Part shown: positions 50,241 through 57,419 of the stretch, in pieces | How the letters are laid out: each line of letters opens with the position of its first letter | Position numbering within the stretch: the stretch's first letter is position 1 | DNA from: Prevotella sp. P2-180 | Lineage (GTDB): Bacteria > Bacteroidota > Bacteroidia > Bacteroidales > Bacteroidaceae | Assembly (NCBI RefSeq): GCF_002251435.1 | Contig: NZ_NPJI01000037.1 | Coordinates: 62,001 to 126,000 of the forward strand | DNA: 64,000 nt | Direction of reading: 5' to 3' | Program-made: the position numbers and the translations under genes | Notes under the pieces: model-generated | Told to the model about the DNA's origin: nothing | The model's database searches: none | What the model saw: only the letters and a program-made list of their open reading frames with translations

Positions 50241-50771
50241 TTACCGTTGCGGAGGAAACGGGACTTGCTGCTGTGTCGGCATTTGTTGCTGTGGCATCTG
50301 CTGAGGTGCTTGCGGCGGCATTTGTTGTTGAGGTGCTTGCTGAGGTACGTTGTAGGGCATCTGGTTTGCGCCATACTGATTATGCACCTGACAGCCTTGA
50401 GCCTGCGGAGGCATCTGCTGGGGTGGCATACCACCTTGCACTGGAGGCATTTGTTGCGGCGGCATCTGCTGAGGCATCTGCTGCTGAACGCCTGGATATT
50501 CCACCTTAAAGGCATTGATCTCGTTGTACCAACGACCATTGTACTCATGTGCGTTAATATCCAGACTGACAGTGATGAACTGACCAACCTGAATATTCAA
50601 CTGAGCAATCTTCTCTTGTCCCATCACACGGAAGCTCACGAACTTAGCATACTGACCGTTGTCATGCTGCATGACGTACTCCTGTGACACCCACTGATTG
50701 CCCGTACGTTGCGATACTCCCTGTTGGGGAGGAAGGACATTTGTGATTTGACCTGTTAATTTAACTACCAT
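50241..50771 (-). CDS. SSB-like protein (DUF3127 type)
   Basis: 176 residues. Residues 1-95 are an OB-fold of the DUF3127 type (KLTGQITNVLPPQQGVSQRTG, WVSQEYVMQHDNGQYAKFV, QFITVSLDINAHEYNGRWYN). Residues 95-176 are a Gln/Pro/Met-rich flexible tail, like the tails of single-stranded DNA-binding proteins, though the acidic tip is absent (ends PFPPQR). Fits with ERF and the nuclease as a recombination set. Confidence 0.82.
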   Translation of the reverse strand: MVVKLTGQITNVLPPQQGVSQRTGNQWVSQEYVMQHDNGQYAKFVSFRVMGQEKIAQLNIQVGQFITVSLDINAHEYNGRWYNEINAFKVEYPGVQQQMPQQMPPQQMPPVQGGMPPQQMPPQAQGCQVHNQYGANQMPYNVPQQAPQQQMPPQAPQQMPQQQMPTQQQVPFPPQR

Positions 50772-50788
50772 AATAAAAACGTTTTTAT

Positions 50789-51226
50789 TTAAAAATTGAC
50801 TAATTGTTCTTCGAACTCGTCTTTGTTGACATTACCGAGAAACATTGAGAAAAGCACGTCCTTGACCCTTTCGTAAAGCTGAGAAAATTCGTCTTCAGCT
50901 ATCTTGTCAAAGGCTATGCTCTTTGGGACTTGTAACCATTCGTTGCGCATCGGCGACCACATTGGCTCGTAATATCCAGCTGCAACTTCCACAGTCTTTC
51001 TGAAACCGTCCTTGTCGTTGTTAAAAAACTCCCACCACTGCTCACCAAGATATTCCCATGCGCAGTTGATTAAAGCGAAATACTTTCGGTGGAACTTCGG
51101 GTTGCGGACGTGGTGAACTGTCACCTCGTATGTCTCTCCGACCTTCAACCGCTTCTTGACATCATAATCGGCATCTGTCTCAGGCTTTAACCCGCTTGCC
51201 GTACACACGAGGCGCATCTTCATCAC
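50789..51226 (-). CDS. DUF1367 family protein
   Basis: 145 residues. HHVRNPKFHRKYFALINCAW and VPKSIAFDKIAEDEFSQLYE are DUF1367 hallmarks. The family is found among phage recombination genes; NinB-like DNA-binding is possible. Overlaps the nuclease gene by 4 nt. Confidence 0.8.
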   Translation of the reverse strand: MMKMRLVCTASGLKPETDADYDVKKRLKVGETYEVTVHHVRNPKFHRKYFALINCAWEYLGEQWWEFFNNDKDGFRKTVEVAAGYYEPMWSPMRNEWLQVPKSIAFDKIAEDEFSQLYERVKDVLFSMFLGNVNKDEFEEQLVNF

Positions 51227-52146
51227 TCATCCTCCTTGACGGTTATCTTCAACGAACCCTTGCGCTTTGCCTCTTTAACACACTCTCGATACACTTCGGG
51301 GTGCTTCTCTTTGACTGCCTTCGAGTCGAGCGATACACTGGCTGAGGGCAGAACCCTTGTTATCGTTACGTTATTACCCTTCCATGACTTGACGTTGTAC
51401 TGCTCCATAAGGCTATACAATCCCTCTTTCAGTTTTGACATCCTTGTCTCTATGTCCTTTTGCTGCTCCACCATCAAGGATATTTGCTTCTCAGCCTTCA
51501 CCAACTCTGACGGTAGGTCGCCATAGTACGCTGAAGGAACGAAGGGCAGTGCGTTAAGATAAGCGGAAATCAGAGCATCTAAGAAATCGTCTGAAACAGG
51601 ATGAAGCTCAACAAAGTCGCACTCGTTATCACGAAGGCGAAGGACGTAGATATGACCAACCTTAACGCCGGCGTTCATCCTCTCAAACCAACGCTTGTAT
51701 ATTGATAACTGCAAGGCTACTTCCTCGAAATGCAGTTCTGAGGTGCGCTTCAAGTCAACGAGACATATCTCTTTCTTCTTGTTCTGCATCACGAGGTCGA
51801 TGGCAGATGCAAAGTTTTCGTTATCCGACACGATGTACTCAGTGGCAAGACAACTTAGTTTGTTATCTTCTATTACCTTAATAAAGTTGTCGAGTTCGGG
51901 GAGTCCTTCATAGTACGTTCCGTCATTAAGATACCCCTCAACAACCTTGTGCATAAATGTTCCCCGTGCGGCCGCGTTTTCGAGTGTTTCTTGATCTATA
52001 CCCATATACGTTCCTGGGTATGCCTTCGGGATGAGTGTACTTGTAACTCCTTGCAACTCCTTCTCGCCGAGGAAGTACTGGTGCGTGTCCTCTAAGAATA
52101 CTACCTCTGAGGTCACGAGCTTGATTTCTTTCTTACTTGCTGCCAT
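51223..52146 (-). CDS. PD-(D/E)XK exonuclease (RecB/Cas4-like), Gp157-like tail
   Basis: 307 residues. Nuclease core: AARGTFMHKVVEGYL with the motif His near 66, FASAIDLVMQNKKKEICLVDLKRT with catalytic Asp and D-x-K, and VALQLSIYKRW (Gln motif). The last 90 residues have a coiled coil and a domain like siphophage Gp157 (MEQYNVKSWKGNNVTITRVL). Probably the phage exonuclease that makes 3' tails for the ERF annealase, with which it overlaps by 14 nt. Confidence 0.85.
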   Translation of the reverse strand: MAASKKEIKLVTSEVVFLEDTHQYFLGEKELQGVTSTLIPKAYPGTYMGIDQETLENAAARGTFMHKVVEGYLNDGTYYEGLPELDNFIKVIEDNKLSCLATEYIVSDNENFASAIDLVMQNKKKEICLVDLKRTSELHFEEVALQLSIYKRWFERMNAGVKVGHIYVLRLRDNECDFVELHPVSDDFLDALISAYLNALPFVPSAYYGDLPSELVKAEKQISLMVEQQKDIETRMSKLKEGLYSLMEQYNVKSWKGNNVTITRVLPSASVSLDSKAVKEKHPEVYRECVKEAKRKGSLKITVKEDE

Positions 52147-52699
52147 AGATAAACTTGTTGTTAGTCATTTGATAGGCGGCAATGAAAGTTTGCTCATTTG
52201 CAAACTGCGGGTACTTGAACCAAGCCGCTTGCAGCTCTGCCTCATTTTTTGCCTTTCCTAACTCCTTAATGGCGACACTAAGCGTCTTGTTATCAGCCTT
52301 GCCGCCCGAAGCTTGATCACCTACGTTTGTGGTATCGGAGTCACGGCTATCGTCGATAGCGAACAAGCCGTTGAGTGCATACTTTCGTGCATAGGAGCTT
52401 GTTGCACCTGTAACCTGAGAATCGTCCATTCCCTTTTTGTTGATTGGTTCACGAGCAAAAGCTGATGCAGTTTCAATTCCGCCAGACTCGTTTTTAAGTG
52501 TCGCCGTAGCCTTAACATAAAAACGTTCACCAATCTGTACTACCTCATCTGTAATAGTGAGCGTACATTTAGTTTCTTCGAGCAAGGGTTTTAAAGCCCT
52601 CAGAATACTCTCGCAACTCCTGTAAAAATAATTTCCAAAGTTATTCTTCAAATCCTTTGGAGCATTTAACTTTGTTTGTATAATATTTAATTCTTTCAT
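52133..52699 (-). CDS. erf: ERF-family single-strand annealing protein
   Basis: 188 residues. ERF pattern: NFGNYFYRSCESILRALKPL, TLTITDEVVQIGERFYVKAT, then QVTGATSSYARKYALNGLFA with IDDSRDSD. It anneals complementary single strands in phage recombination. The C-terminal 45 residues form a small helical domain. Array C is in its leader, ending 24 nt before the ATG. Confidence 0.92.
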   Translation of the reverse strand: MKELNIIQTKLNAPKDLKNNFGNYFYRSCESILRALKPLLEETKCTLTITDEVVQIGERFYVKATATLKNESGGIETASAFAREPINKKGMDDSQVTGATSSYARKYALNGLFAIDDSRDSDTTNVGDQASGGKADNKTLSVAIKELGKAKNEAELQAAWFKYPQFANEQTFIAAYQMTNNKFIYGSK

Positions 52700-52722
52700 T
52701 TGTTGTTATTTTTTATTACTAC

Positions 52723-52956
52723 GCTGCATCTACCCTAATTTTTAAGGGTAACTGCACCGTCAACCTCAGCTTTCACCCGTGAGCCTATGCTGCATCTACC
52801 CCAATTTTTAAGGGTAACTACACCTATAAGTTGGCATTGTGCAAGGCACACTTAGCTGCATCTACCCCAATTTTTAAGGGTAACTACACCCCTCGTTTGC
52901 CCTACCATATCAGAAATAGCGCTGCATCTACCCCAATTTTTAAGGGTAACTACACC
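52723..52956 (-). CRISPR. CRISPR-like array C (4 repeats, 3 spacers)
   Basis: The cleanest array: repeats at 52723-52758, 52789-52824, 52855-52890 and 52921-52956 (36 nt), spacers 52759-52788, 52825-52854 and 52891-52920, each exactly 30 nt and unrelated. Plus-strand repeat GCTGCATCTACCCCAA, TTTTT, AAGGGTAACTACACC; the first repeat differs at a few positions. Stem TACCC/GGGTA. Relative to array A, the changes lie mostly in the loop and the distal end. Confidence 0.9.
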
Positions 52957-53055
52957 GCACAACTTGTAACGTATTAATACCCAATAGTTTAGAGTAGTTG
53001 CCGAGTGAAAAAAATCCTCAGCACAAGGGCGTACAGCCGCCCCGAATACATCTTT
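52957..53055 (-). ncRNA. Array-head RNA element, copy C
   Basis: Starts right after the stop of the Cas12-like gene. Minus strand: hairpin GGGCG-GCTGTA-CGCCC, TTGTGCT, hairpin GAG-GA...TC-A-CTC, GGCAACTACTC, degenerate repeat (TGGGTATTAATAC). Stem 1 differs from copy B at two paired positions, keeping pairing. Confidence 0.75.
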
Positions 53056-53058
53056 TTT

Positions 53059-54198
53059 TTATTTCTCTACCGAAATTTTGATACCGAACTTCTTGCACTT
53101 GTACGCAATCTTCTCTTTCAGTCCGAAATACGTCCAGTTGCGAAGGACGAAATTATCTCCGTTCTCGTTCTGTTCCTTTGCCTCGTCCTCGCGGTGTATC
53201 TGCCTCATCAGGACAATCTCGTCGCACTTGTGCTTGACCGCAAGGTCAACAAGCAATTTAGAGTATGTGTGGAGTTTGGTATCTACGTAATTGTTCTCCA
53301 TGTCATGCCAGCGGTCGATAGCCTTGCATTTCTTCTTCCTGCCCTTGCCGCCGACCGAATACTTGTTGTTGATTTGGCAACGTTTGACCGCTTCCTGTAT
53401 CTGTCTGCGGCGGTAGTTGAACTCTTCCTTTGTGCCAATCTCAAAGACCTTCATACCACTATCATATTCCTTGTAGGCATTGACATCGGTAGTGCATACG
53501 ATAGGATTAAGAACACCGAGGAAAGCAAACAGTTTCTTGCCCTTTGTCAGTTTCACCTCGCTCTGTGGTATATCGACGCACAGCAGGAGATAGACTTTCT
53601 TTCCGTCAACCTTGATACTTGACGTTGCCATCTTGTACTCGCCAGAAAGAACTCGCTCGACAATCAGACGATTACCGCTTCTGTCACGACCAAACTTCAT
53701 CTGAAATGGAATACCTGCAAGAGTGAAAAAGCAACCTTTCTGCTGCTTGCCCTCTCCGTCTGTATATTCACGGAAACCGAAGTTCAAAAAAGACCTCTTC
53801 TGATATGGGATAGGAAGATTGCTCTTGTAACTTCTTAGCGACCTGTTCCACATACCCAGTTTCCTGTCCTCTTGATAATTCTTACGGACAATCTGAGCAA
53901 GGTTGGAAAGCATATCCATTATGCCCGGCATACTATCCTTGAAAAGTTTGCTCATCAAGCAGTATGCGGCATTTTGCTTCGTTGCCTCCGTTCCTTTTGC
54001 GCCGACAAACTTGATTGCCTCCTTGCTCTTATCGTCAAGATAAGGAATGGAGTTGTCAAGCATAAACAGGTGGCTCGTAGCCGCATTTGCTGCATCACGA
54101 GCTATATCTCTGATAGCATAAAGCTTATCGTAATACTCCTTTCGAAGCCCTTTGTCGTTTTCGCAAACAAAGACCTCAATTCTTCTTGTTATTATCAT
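53059..54198 (-). CDS. Cas12f/TnpB-like protein, predicted nuclease-dead
   Basis: 379 residues. N-terminal 210: helical and beta wedge/recognition-like region (LRSYKSNLPIPYQKRSFLNF). RuvC-like core: FAFLGVLNPIVC near 233 where active enzymes have G-I-D-L-G (Asp is Phe here); bridge-helix-like region with VGGKGRKKKCKAIDRW and NNYVDTKLHTYSKLLVDLA; DEIVLMRQIHRE near 337, where the RuvC-II Glu is Met; then RNWTYFGLKEKIAYKCKKFG. The chain ends at GIKISVEK, just before where the zinc finger and RuvC-III Asp would be. So it keeps the RNA/DNA-binding plan but should not cut. It lies between arrays C and D. Confidence 0.82.
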   Translation of the reverse strand: MIITRRIEVFVCENDKGLRKEYYDKLYAIRDIARDAANAATSHLFMLDNSIPYLDDKSKEAIKFVGAKGTEATKQNAAYCLMSKLFKDSMPGIMDMLSNLAQIVRKNYQEDRKLGMWNRSLRSYKSNLPIPYQKRSFLNFGFREYTDGEGKQQKGCFFTLAGIPFQMKFGRDRSGNRLIVERVLSGEYKMATSSIKVDGKKVYLLLCVDIPQSEVKLTKGKKLFAFLGVLNPIVCTTDVNAYKEYDSGMKVFEIGTKEEFNYRRRQIQEAVKRCQINNKYSVGGKGRKKKCKAIDRWHDMENNYVDTKLHTYSKLLVDLAVKHKCDEIVLMRQIHREDEAKEQNENGDNFVLRNWTYFGLKEKIAYKCKKFGIKISVEK

Positions 54199-54298
54199 AT
54201 TGCACCTTTCTTATTATATCAACACTTGAAAACAAGGATAATCGGGAAAACGACATTTTTCCAACACTTTTTAGTCAGAAATATACACTTTTCCAACA

Positions 54299-54521
54299 GC
54301 TGCACCTACCTATATAATAAGGTGATACGCATCTTCCTTTCCTCTCTCCACATTATTGTCGCTGCATCTACCCATACTTAGGTCAGACACACATTTGGCT
54401 TGATGATGAAAGAACCTACCCCGCCGCATCTACCCTTGTTTAATGGGTCAGATACACCGTTCAGTTAGGCGTAAGGCATACTACGAGCTGCATCTATCCC
54501 AAATAACAAGGCAGACACACC
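54299..54521 (-). CRISPR. CRISPR-like array D (4 degenerate repeats)
   Basis: Repeats at about 54299-54334, 54361-54392, 54423-54458 and 54487-54521; spacers about 26, 30 and 28 nt. They keep GC(T/C)GCATCTACCC and ACACC ends, but the stem-loop is eroded. It lies 100 nt upstream of the Cas12-like gene. The segment 54199-54298 between them holds a repeated TTTTCCAACA-type sequence and no gene. Confidence 0.65.
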
Positions 54522-54616
54522 ACTTAGTTCATAAAGTGCTTAAACCTATTTATTAAGGTAGTTATCGAGTGGGAAAATCCCCTCAACTAAAGGCTGTGCA
54601 GCCAGCCCGATATTAT
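54522..54616 (-). ncRNA. Array-head RNA element, copy D
   Basis: Minus strand: hairpin GGCTG-GCTGCA-CAGCC (its loop is a perfect complement of the repeat end TGCAGC), TTTAGTT, hairpin GAG-GGGA-TTT-TCCC-A-CTC, GATAACTACC, eroded repeat. Begins right after the stop of 54619-54837. Confidence 0.72.
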
Positions 54617-54618
54617 TT

Positions 54619-54837
54619 TTATTGTTTGTTTTCCTTTTCAAACTCCAACTTCTTCAGTTCAAGCTTTGCAGCATCAAGACGTAATCTGGAATGGTTGTTC
54701 AACTGCTTTAGATACGCTATCTTCAGTTTTTCTTTTTCGTTCTCAACCTCTAACTTCTCTATCTTTTCAAGCTGAATTGCGATGTACTCAGGCATCTCCA
54801 TGCCGCTGAATTTCGTTTCAAGACCATACTGCTTCAT
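54619..54837 (-). CDS. Small coiled-coil protein
   Basis: 72 residues, coiled coil over most of its length (EKIEKLEVENEKEKLKIAYL). 3 nt after 54841-55047. Could pair with the neighbouring regulator; unrecognised. Confidence 0.7.
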   Translation of the reverse strand: MKQYGLETKFSGMEMPEYIAIQLEKIEKLEVENEKEKLKIAYLKQLNNHSRLRLDAAKLELKKLEFEKENKQ

Positions 54838-54840
54838 AAT

Positions 54841-55047
54841 TTACCTCTTTACCTCTAACGAATAACTATTTATTGTTTCATGGCGAATTACTGCACCATT
54901 GTTTATATAACCATCAAGCATCGGCTCGACATTGAATCCGCAACGCTTGCATAAATCAGGGAACAGTACGTATGGAGGCACTATACAAGCTGCCTCCCTC
55001 TCCTCCTGCATTTCTACAAGGATATTGTAAACCATCTCATTTGACAT
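54841..55047 (-). CDS. Small hypothetical protein
   Basis: 68 residues, MSNEMVYNILVEMQEEREAA start; overlaps the transcription factor by 11 nt. Unrecognised. Confidence 0.7.
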   Translation of the reverse strand: MSNEMVYNILVEMQEEREAACIVPPYVLFPDLCKRCGFNVEPMLDGYINNGAVIRHETINSYSLEVKR

Positions 55048-55999
55048 TCTTAAGCTTGTCTAACCTGTATAGCCTTACCCTACGGTCAAGATCTTCAAGA
55101 AACTCTTTATCCATACCCAAGGAAAGATTATATTCTTGTAGAGCATCCACTATATTGTATAGGGATTTCTTTCCCATACATCTTATACGGAGCAAGCTCT
55201 CCTTGTTTTCCAGAACCAAATCCCATACGGTTCTTATGTCCTTCGAATTAAAGCAGTTATTGCACCTGACCGTAAGATTCAAAAACGATACCGGCTTAGA
55301 AAGAATATCGTATATATACAATTCTTCTTCCGTAGGAACCTGGTTTCTGTTCGAGCCTTTGAATACACCTGCAAGAGAGTCGTATTTCCACTTGTATTCG
55401 TCCCTCTCTCTACATACTTTTTCATACAAATGTTCAAGGTCATCGAGTCGGTCTTGAAGATTGTTACGTACAGTAATCAAGTCTTCGTAATTTTCCAACT
55501 TAGATATAGCCTTTATTCCCCTGGCCGCATAAGCCTTTATAGTAGGTGCGGAAACGTCAAGGTTGTTTGCTACAGATTCGACCGATTCTCCTTCTGCGAT
55601 TTGCCTTAAGGTTTCTATATATAAGGCTCTTTTTTTTTCTAAAAAGGAATGCGAGAATGCAACTTTACACAAACTTGATATTGACTTACATAGTATGTTA
55701 GACGCACTTGTTTTCGGAATAAGGTTGTTAGCCGACTTCCATAACGATATTTCGCCCTCAAGTTCCGTGATTAGCGCACGCCTTTCCCTCTTCATCTTTC
55801 TTAACTCATACAAGGCCTCGTTCGTAGAGATGTCATCCTCAAGCAACTTGTCTATCAGATACGAGTCCACAAGCTGTTTATTTCCGTTCCTTATTGCCTT
55901 CAGGATGCCCTTGTTAATCCAGTTGGAAATCGTCTGAGGAACCACGTGCAAGCGTTCTGCCGCCTCTTTACGTGATATAAACCTATGATCTTCCCCCAT
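55037..55999 (-). CDS. Transcription factor ending in an RNA polymerase alpha-CTD
   Basis: 320 residues, three parts. Residues 6-50 are a MerR/excisionase-like helix-turn-helix (SRKEAAERLHVVPQTISNWI). Residues about 120-165 look like a sigma-4/LuxR-type HTH (LRQIAEGESVESVANNLDVS...IKAYAARGIKAI). After a coiled coil, residues about 235-300 match the alpha-CTD of RNA polymerase (SKPVSFLNLTVRCNNCFNSK, LLRIRCMGKKSLYNIVDALQ). In bacteria that domain binds UP elements and activators. Here it may recruit or mimic polymerase to phage promoters. Confidence 0.82.
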   Translation of the reverse strand: MGEDHRFISRKEAAERLHVVPQTISNWINKGILKAIRNGNKQLVDSYLIDKLLEDDISTNEALYELRKMKRERRALITELEGEISLWKSANNLIPKTSASNILCKSISSLCKVAFSHSFLEKKRALYIETLRQIAEGESVESVANNLDVSAPTIKAYAARGIKAISKLENYEDLITVRNNLQDRLDDLEHLYEKVCRERDEYKWKYDSLAGVFKGSNRNQVPTEEELYIYDILSKPVSFLNLTVRCNNCFNSKDIRTVWDLVLENKESLLRIRCMGKKSLYNIVDALQEYNLSLGMDKEFLEDLDRRVRLYRLDKLKNVK

Positions 56000-56055
56000 A
56001 ATACTCTCGTTAAAAACCCCTCCACAGAAATATCTGCGGAGAGGAAAGAAAACAG

Positions 56056-56466
56056 TTACTTAAATTCAAACTCTGGCTGCTTACTGTCGCATTTTGTCAC
56101 ACCAACAACTTCCTTGATAGAAAACTCTATCCTCGGATTGTGCTTATCAATGAACTTTCTCGCATATATTAAGGTGCATTGGCGGTCGTTGTTTATTGCA
56201 CGGATTGTCTGCAAACAATCCAGGACTACCTTTAACGAGTTGTCAAGGTCTGAACGGTTGGACTGAAAATAAACGTCTATATACAATTCAAAGAAACCCG
56301 ATATGCGTCGGTCTCTTAGATTGCATTGCTGATAAAAGGCTTTCTCGTAATTCTCTAGGGCATCCGTTTTCGCCAGAGACCCATGTCCGCTAATAGTGAC
56401 TATCCTGTATTGATTACTTTTCGATGGTACTTGTCCGTATACCACGCACTGTTTTTTCTCTTCCAT
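56056..56466 (-). CDS. RusA-family Holliday junction resolvase
   Basis: 136 residues from the ATG at 56466 (the longer frame would translate the tRNA gene). GQVPSKSNQYRIV at the N-terminus and FQSNRSDLDNSLKVVLDCLQ with the RusA acidic residues, then AINNDRQCTLIYARK. RusA resolves four-way junctions by paired nicks. Complements the ERF, nuclease and SSB genes. Confidence 0.85.
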   Translation of the reverse strand: MEEKKQCVVYGQVPSKSNQYRIVTISGHGSLAKTDALENYEKAFYQQCNLRDRRISGFFELYIDVYFQSNRSDLDNSLKVVLDCLQTIRAINNDRQCTLIYARKFIDKHNPRIEFSIKEVVGVTKCDSKQPEFEFK

Positions 56467-56479
56467 ATATACTATTTTT

Positions 56480-56567
56480 TGGGGGAAGAAGTAGGATTCG
56501 AACCTACGATACCTTTCGGCATCCTCATTTCTAGTGAGGTGCATTAGACCATCTCTGCCATTCTTCC
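56480..56567 (-). tRNA. tRNA-Ser(AGA)
   Basis: Acceptor GGAAGAA/TTCTTCC, D stem GCA/TGC, anticodon stem CCTCA/TGAGG with loop CTAGAAA (anticodon AGA, T33 before it), a 5-bp long variable arm ATGCC-GAAA-GGTAT (type II, as in Ser), T arm GTAGG-TTCGAAT-CCTAC, encoded CCA. Anticodon AGA for serine and a C at the discriminator site (G73 is usual) are both unusual in bacteria. Reads UCU. Confidence 0.88.
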
Positions 56568-56578
56568 ATTATAAAAAA

Positions 56579-56604
56579 CTTGTCTATTCTCACGAACCGA
56601 CAAG
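56579..56604 (-). terminator. Terminator, conserved-loop hairpin copy 4
   Basis: Minus strand: CTTGTC/GACAAG around loop GGTTCGTGAGAATA, then six T. It lies between 56614-56907 and the tRNA. The loop is identical to that at 46094-46107 while the stem is not. Confidence 0.75.
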
Positions 56605-56613
56605 GAAAAAATA

Positions 56614-56907
56614 TTAAAAAATAAATGACTTAAACTTTATACAAGTAATAGCATTCTGCAATTCGTATATCGAGTAATTCAACTTCTCGTTTCGTGTTCC
56701 CCTTTTGTGACGATGTATCAGGCCTCTATCCTCCAAATCCTTCAACACCTTGGTTGGATATTTTACGCCATTTCGTCTGAGAAATCTTATGGCCTCGCTT
56801 TTGCTGGCCTTATCTTCTTCGGGGAAATGAACGCTCTGTATCTTGGCGGCACCAAGAGCGCAACAACTCTCTATCATGCCTTTTAATTCTTCAACACTAA
56901 TCTCCAT
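56614..56907 (-). CDS. Small winged-helix DNA-binding protein
   Basis: 97 residues from the ATG at 56907 (MEISVEELKGMIE). Residues about 35-75 form a winged-helix pattern (EAIRFLRRNGVKYPTKVLKD, then DLEDRGLIHRHKRGTR). Possible regulator or excisionase-like factor. A TATTTTTG -7 box lies about 65 nt upstream. Confidence 0.65.
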   Translation of the reverse strand: MEISVEELKGMIESCCALGAAKIQSVHFPEEDKASKSEAIRFLRRNGVKYPTKVLKDLEDRGLIHRHKRGTRNEKLNYSIYELQNAITCIKFKSFIF

Positions 56908-56949
56908 CTCCTCGCTATATTGAAGGTATGGGCAGAACCAACTACCCAC

Positions 56950-57419
56950 ACCTGTATAAAACTAAAGATCAAAAATATGAAAGTAACTCTAACCCTTGCT
57001 ATATGCAGGTATTATAGTTTGAATATTCAAAATCCTAATCGACACACTCAAGCGTGAGGTACGCCAATCCTCTTTGCCGCGCATTTAAACACTATTGTGT
57101 GAAATTTCACGTGACAGAAACGTGAGGTACGCCAATCCTCTTTGCCGCGCATTTAAACGAACTGTCACCACGCCTTCACCGTCGGCTGCCCAATTTCGCA
57201 GTACCGATATTATCCCTCTGCTGGGACGGTCTATGGTATGAAAGTCTGTCAATGAACGATTTAACTTGTCGGAAGGCTGGGTGTCGAACCCATAGGCCTA
57301 TAGCCTGCCTCCGTTAGAACGTAGCCGCAAGAATCAAGACTACGTATAGAACAACGAATGATAAAACCACCACAAGGAAAGTCTGTCCAATATCTTCGTT
57401 GTAGCGAGAGAAGAACTTT
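56950..57419. other. Gene-poor region with a 38-bp direct repeat
   Basis: 470 nt without a gene I would accept. It contains the repeat at 57053-57158 (see below) and, further right, a T-arm-like stretch (about 57277-57292) that does not fold into a tRNA. Confidence 0.5.
57053..57158. repeat. 38-bp direct repeat, two copies 30 nt apart
   Basis: Identical copies at 57053-57090 and 57121-57158, starting CGTGAGGTACGCC, containing CTCTTTGCC and ending GCATTTAAAC. The 30-nt spacer (57091-57120) contains the perfect 12-bp palindrome GTGAAATTTCAC. Repeat-spacer dimensions resemble a minimal CRISPR, but with only two copies an operator or origin is as likely. Confidence 0.8.

Noticed and set aside
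52723..52956. Array C as tandem operator sites rather than CRISPR
   Set aside because: Exact 36/30 spacing, internal stem in each repeat, unrelated spacers and a Cas12-like neighbour favour CRISPR, although a regulatory use remains possible.
56467..56544. Longer start for RusA
   Set aside because: The extra 26 codons are the tRNA-Ser gene read through.
57277..57345. Possible tRNA on the minus strand (T-loop-like TTCGACA)
   Set aside because: No acceptor pairing, no anticodon loop with T33, T stem has a mismatch.
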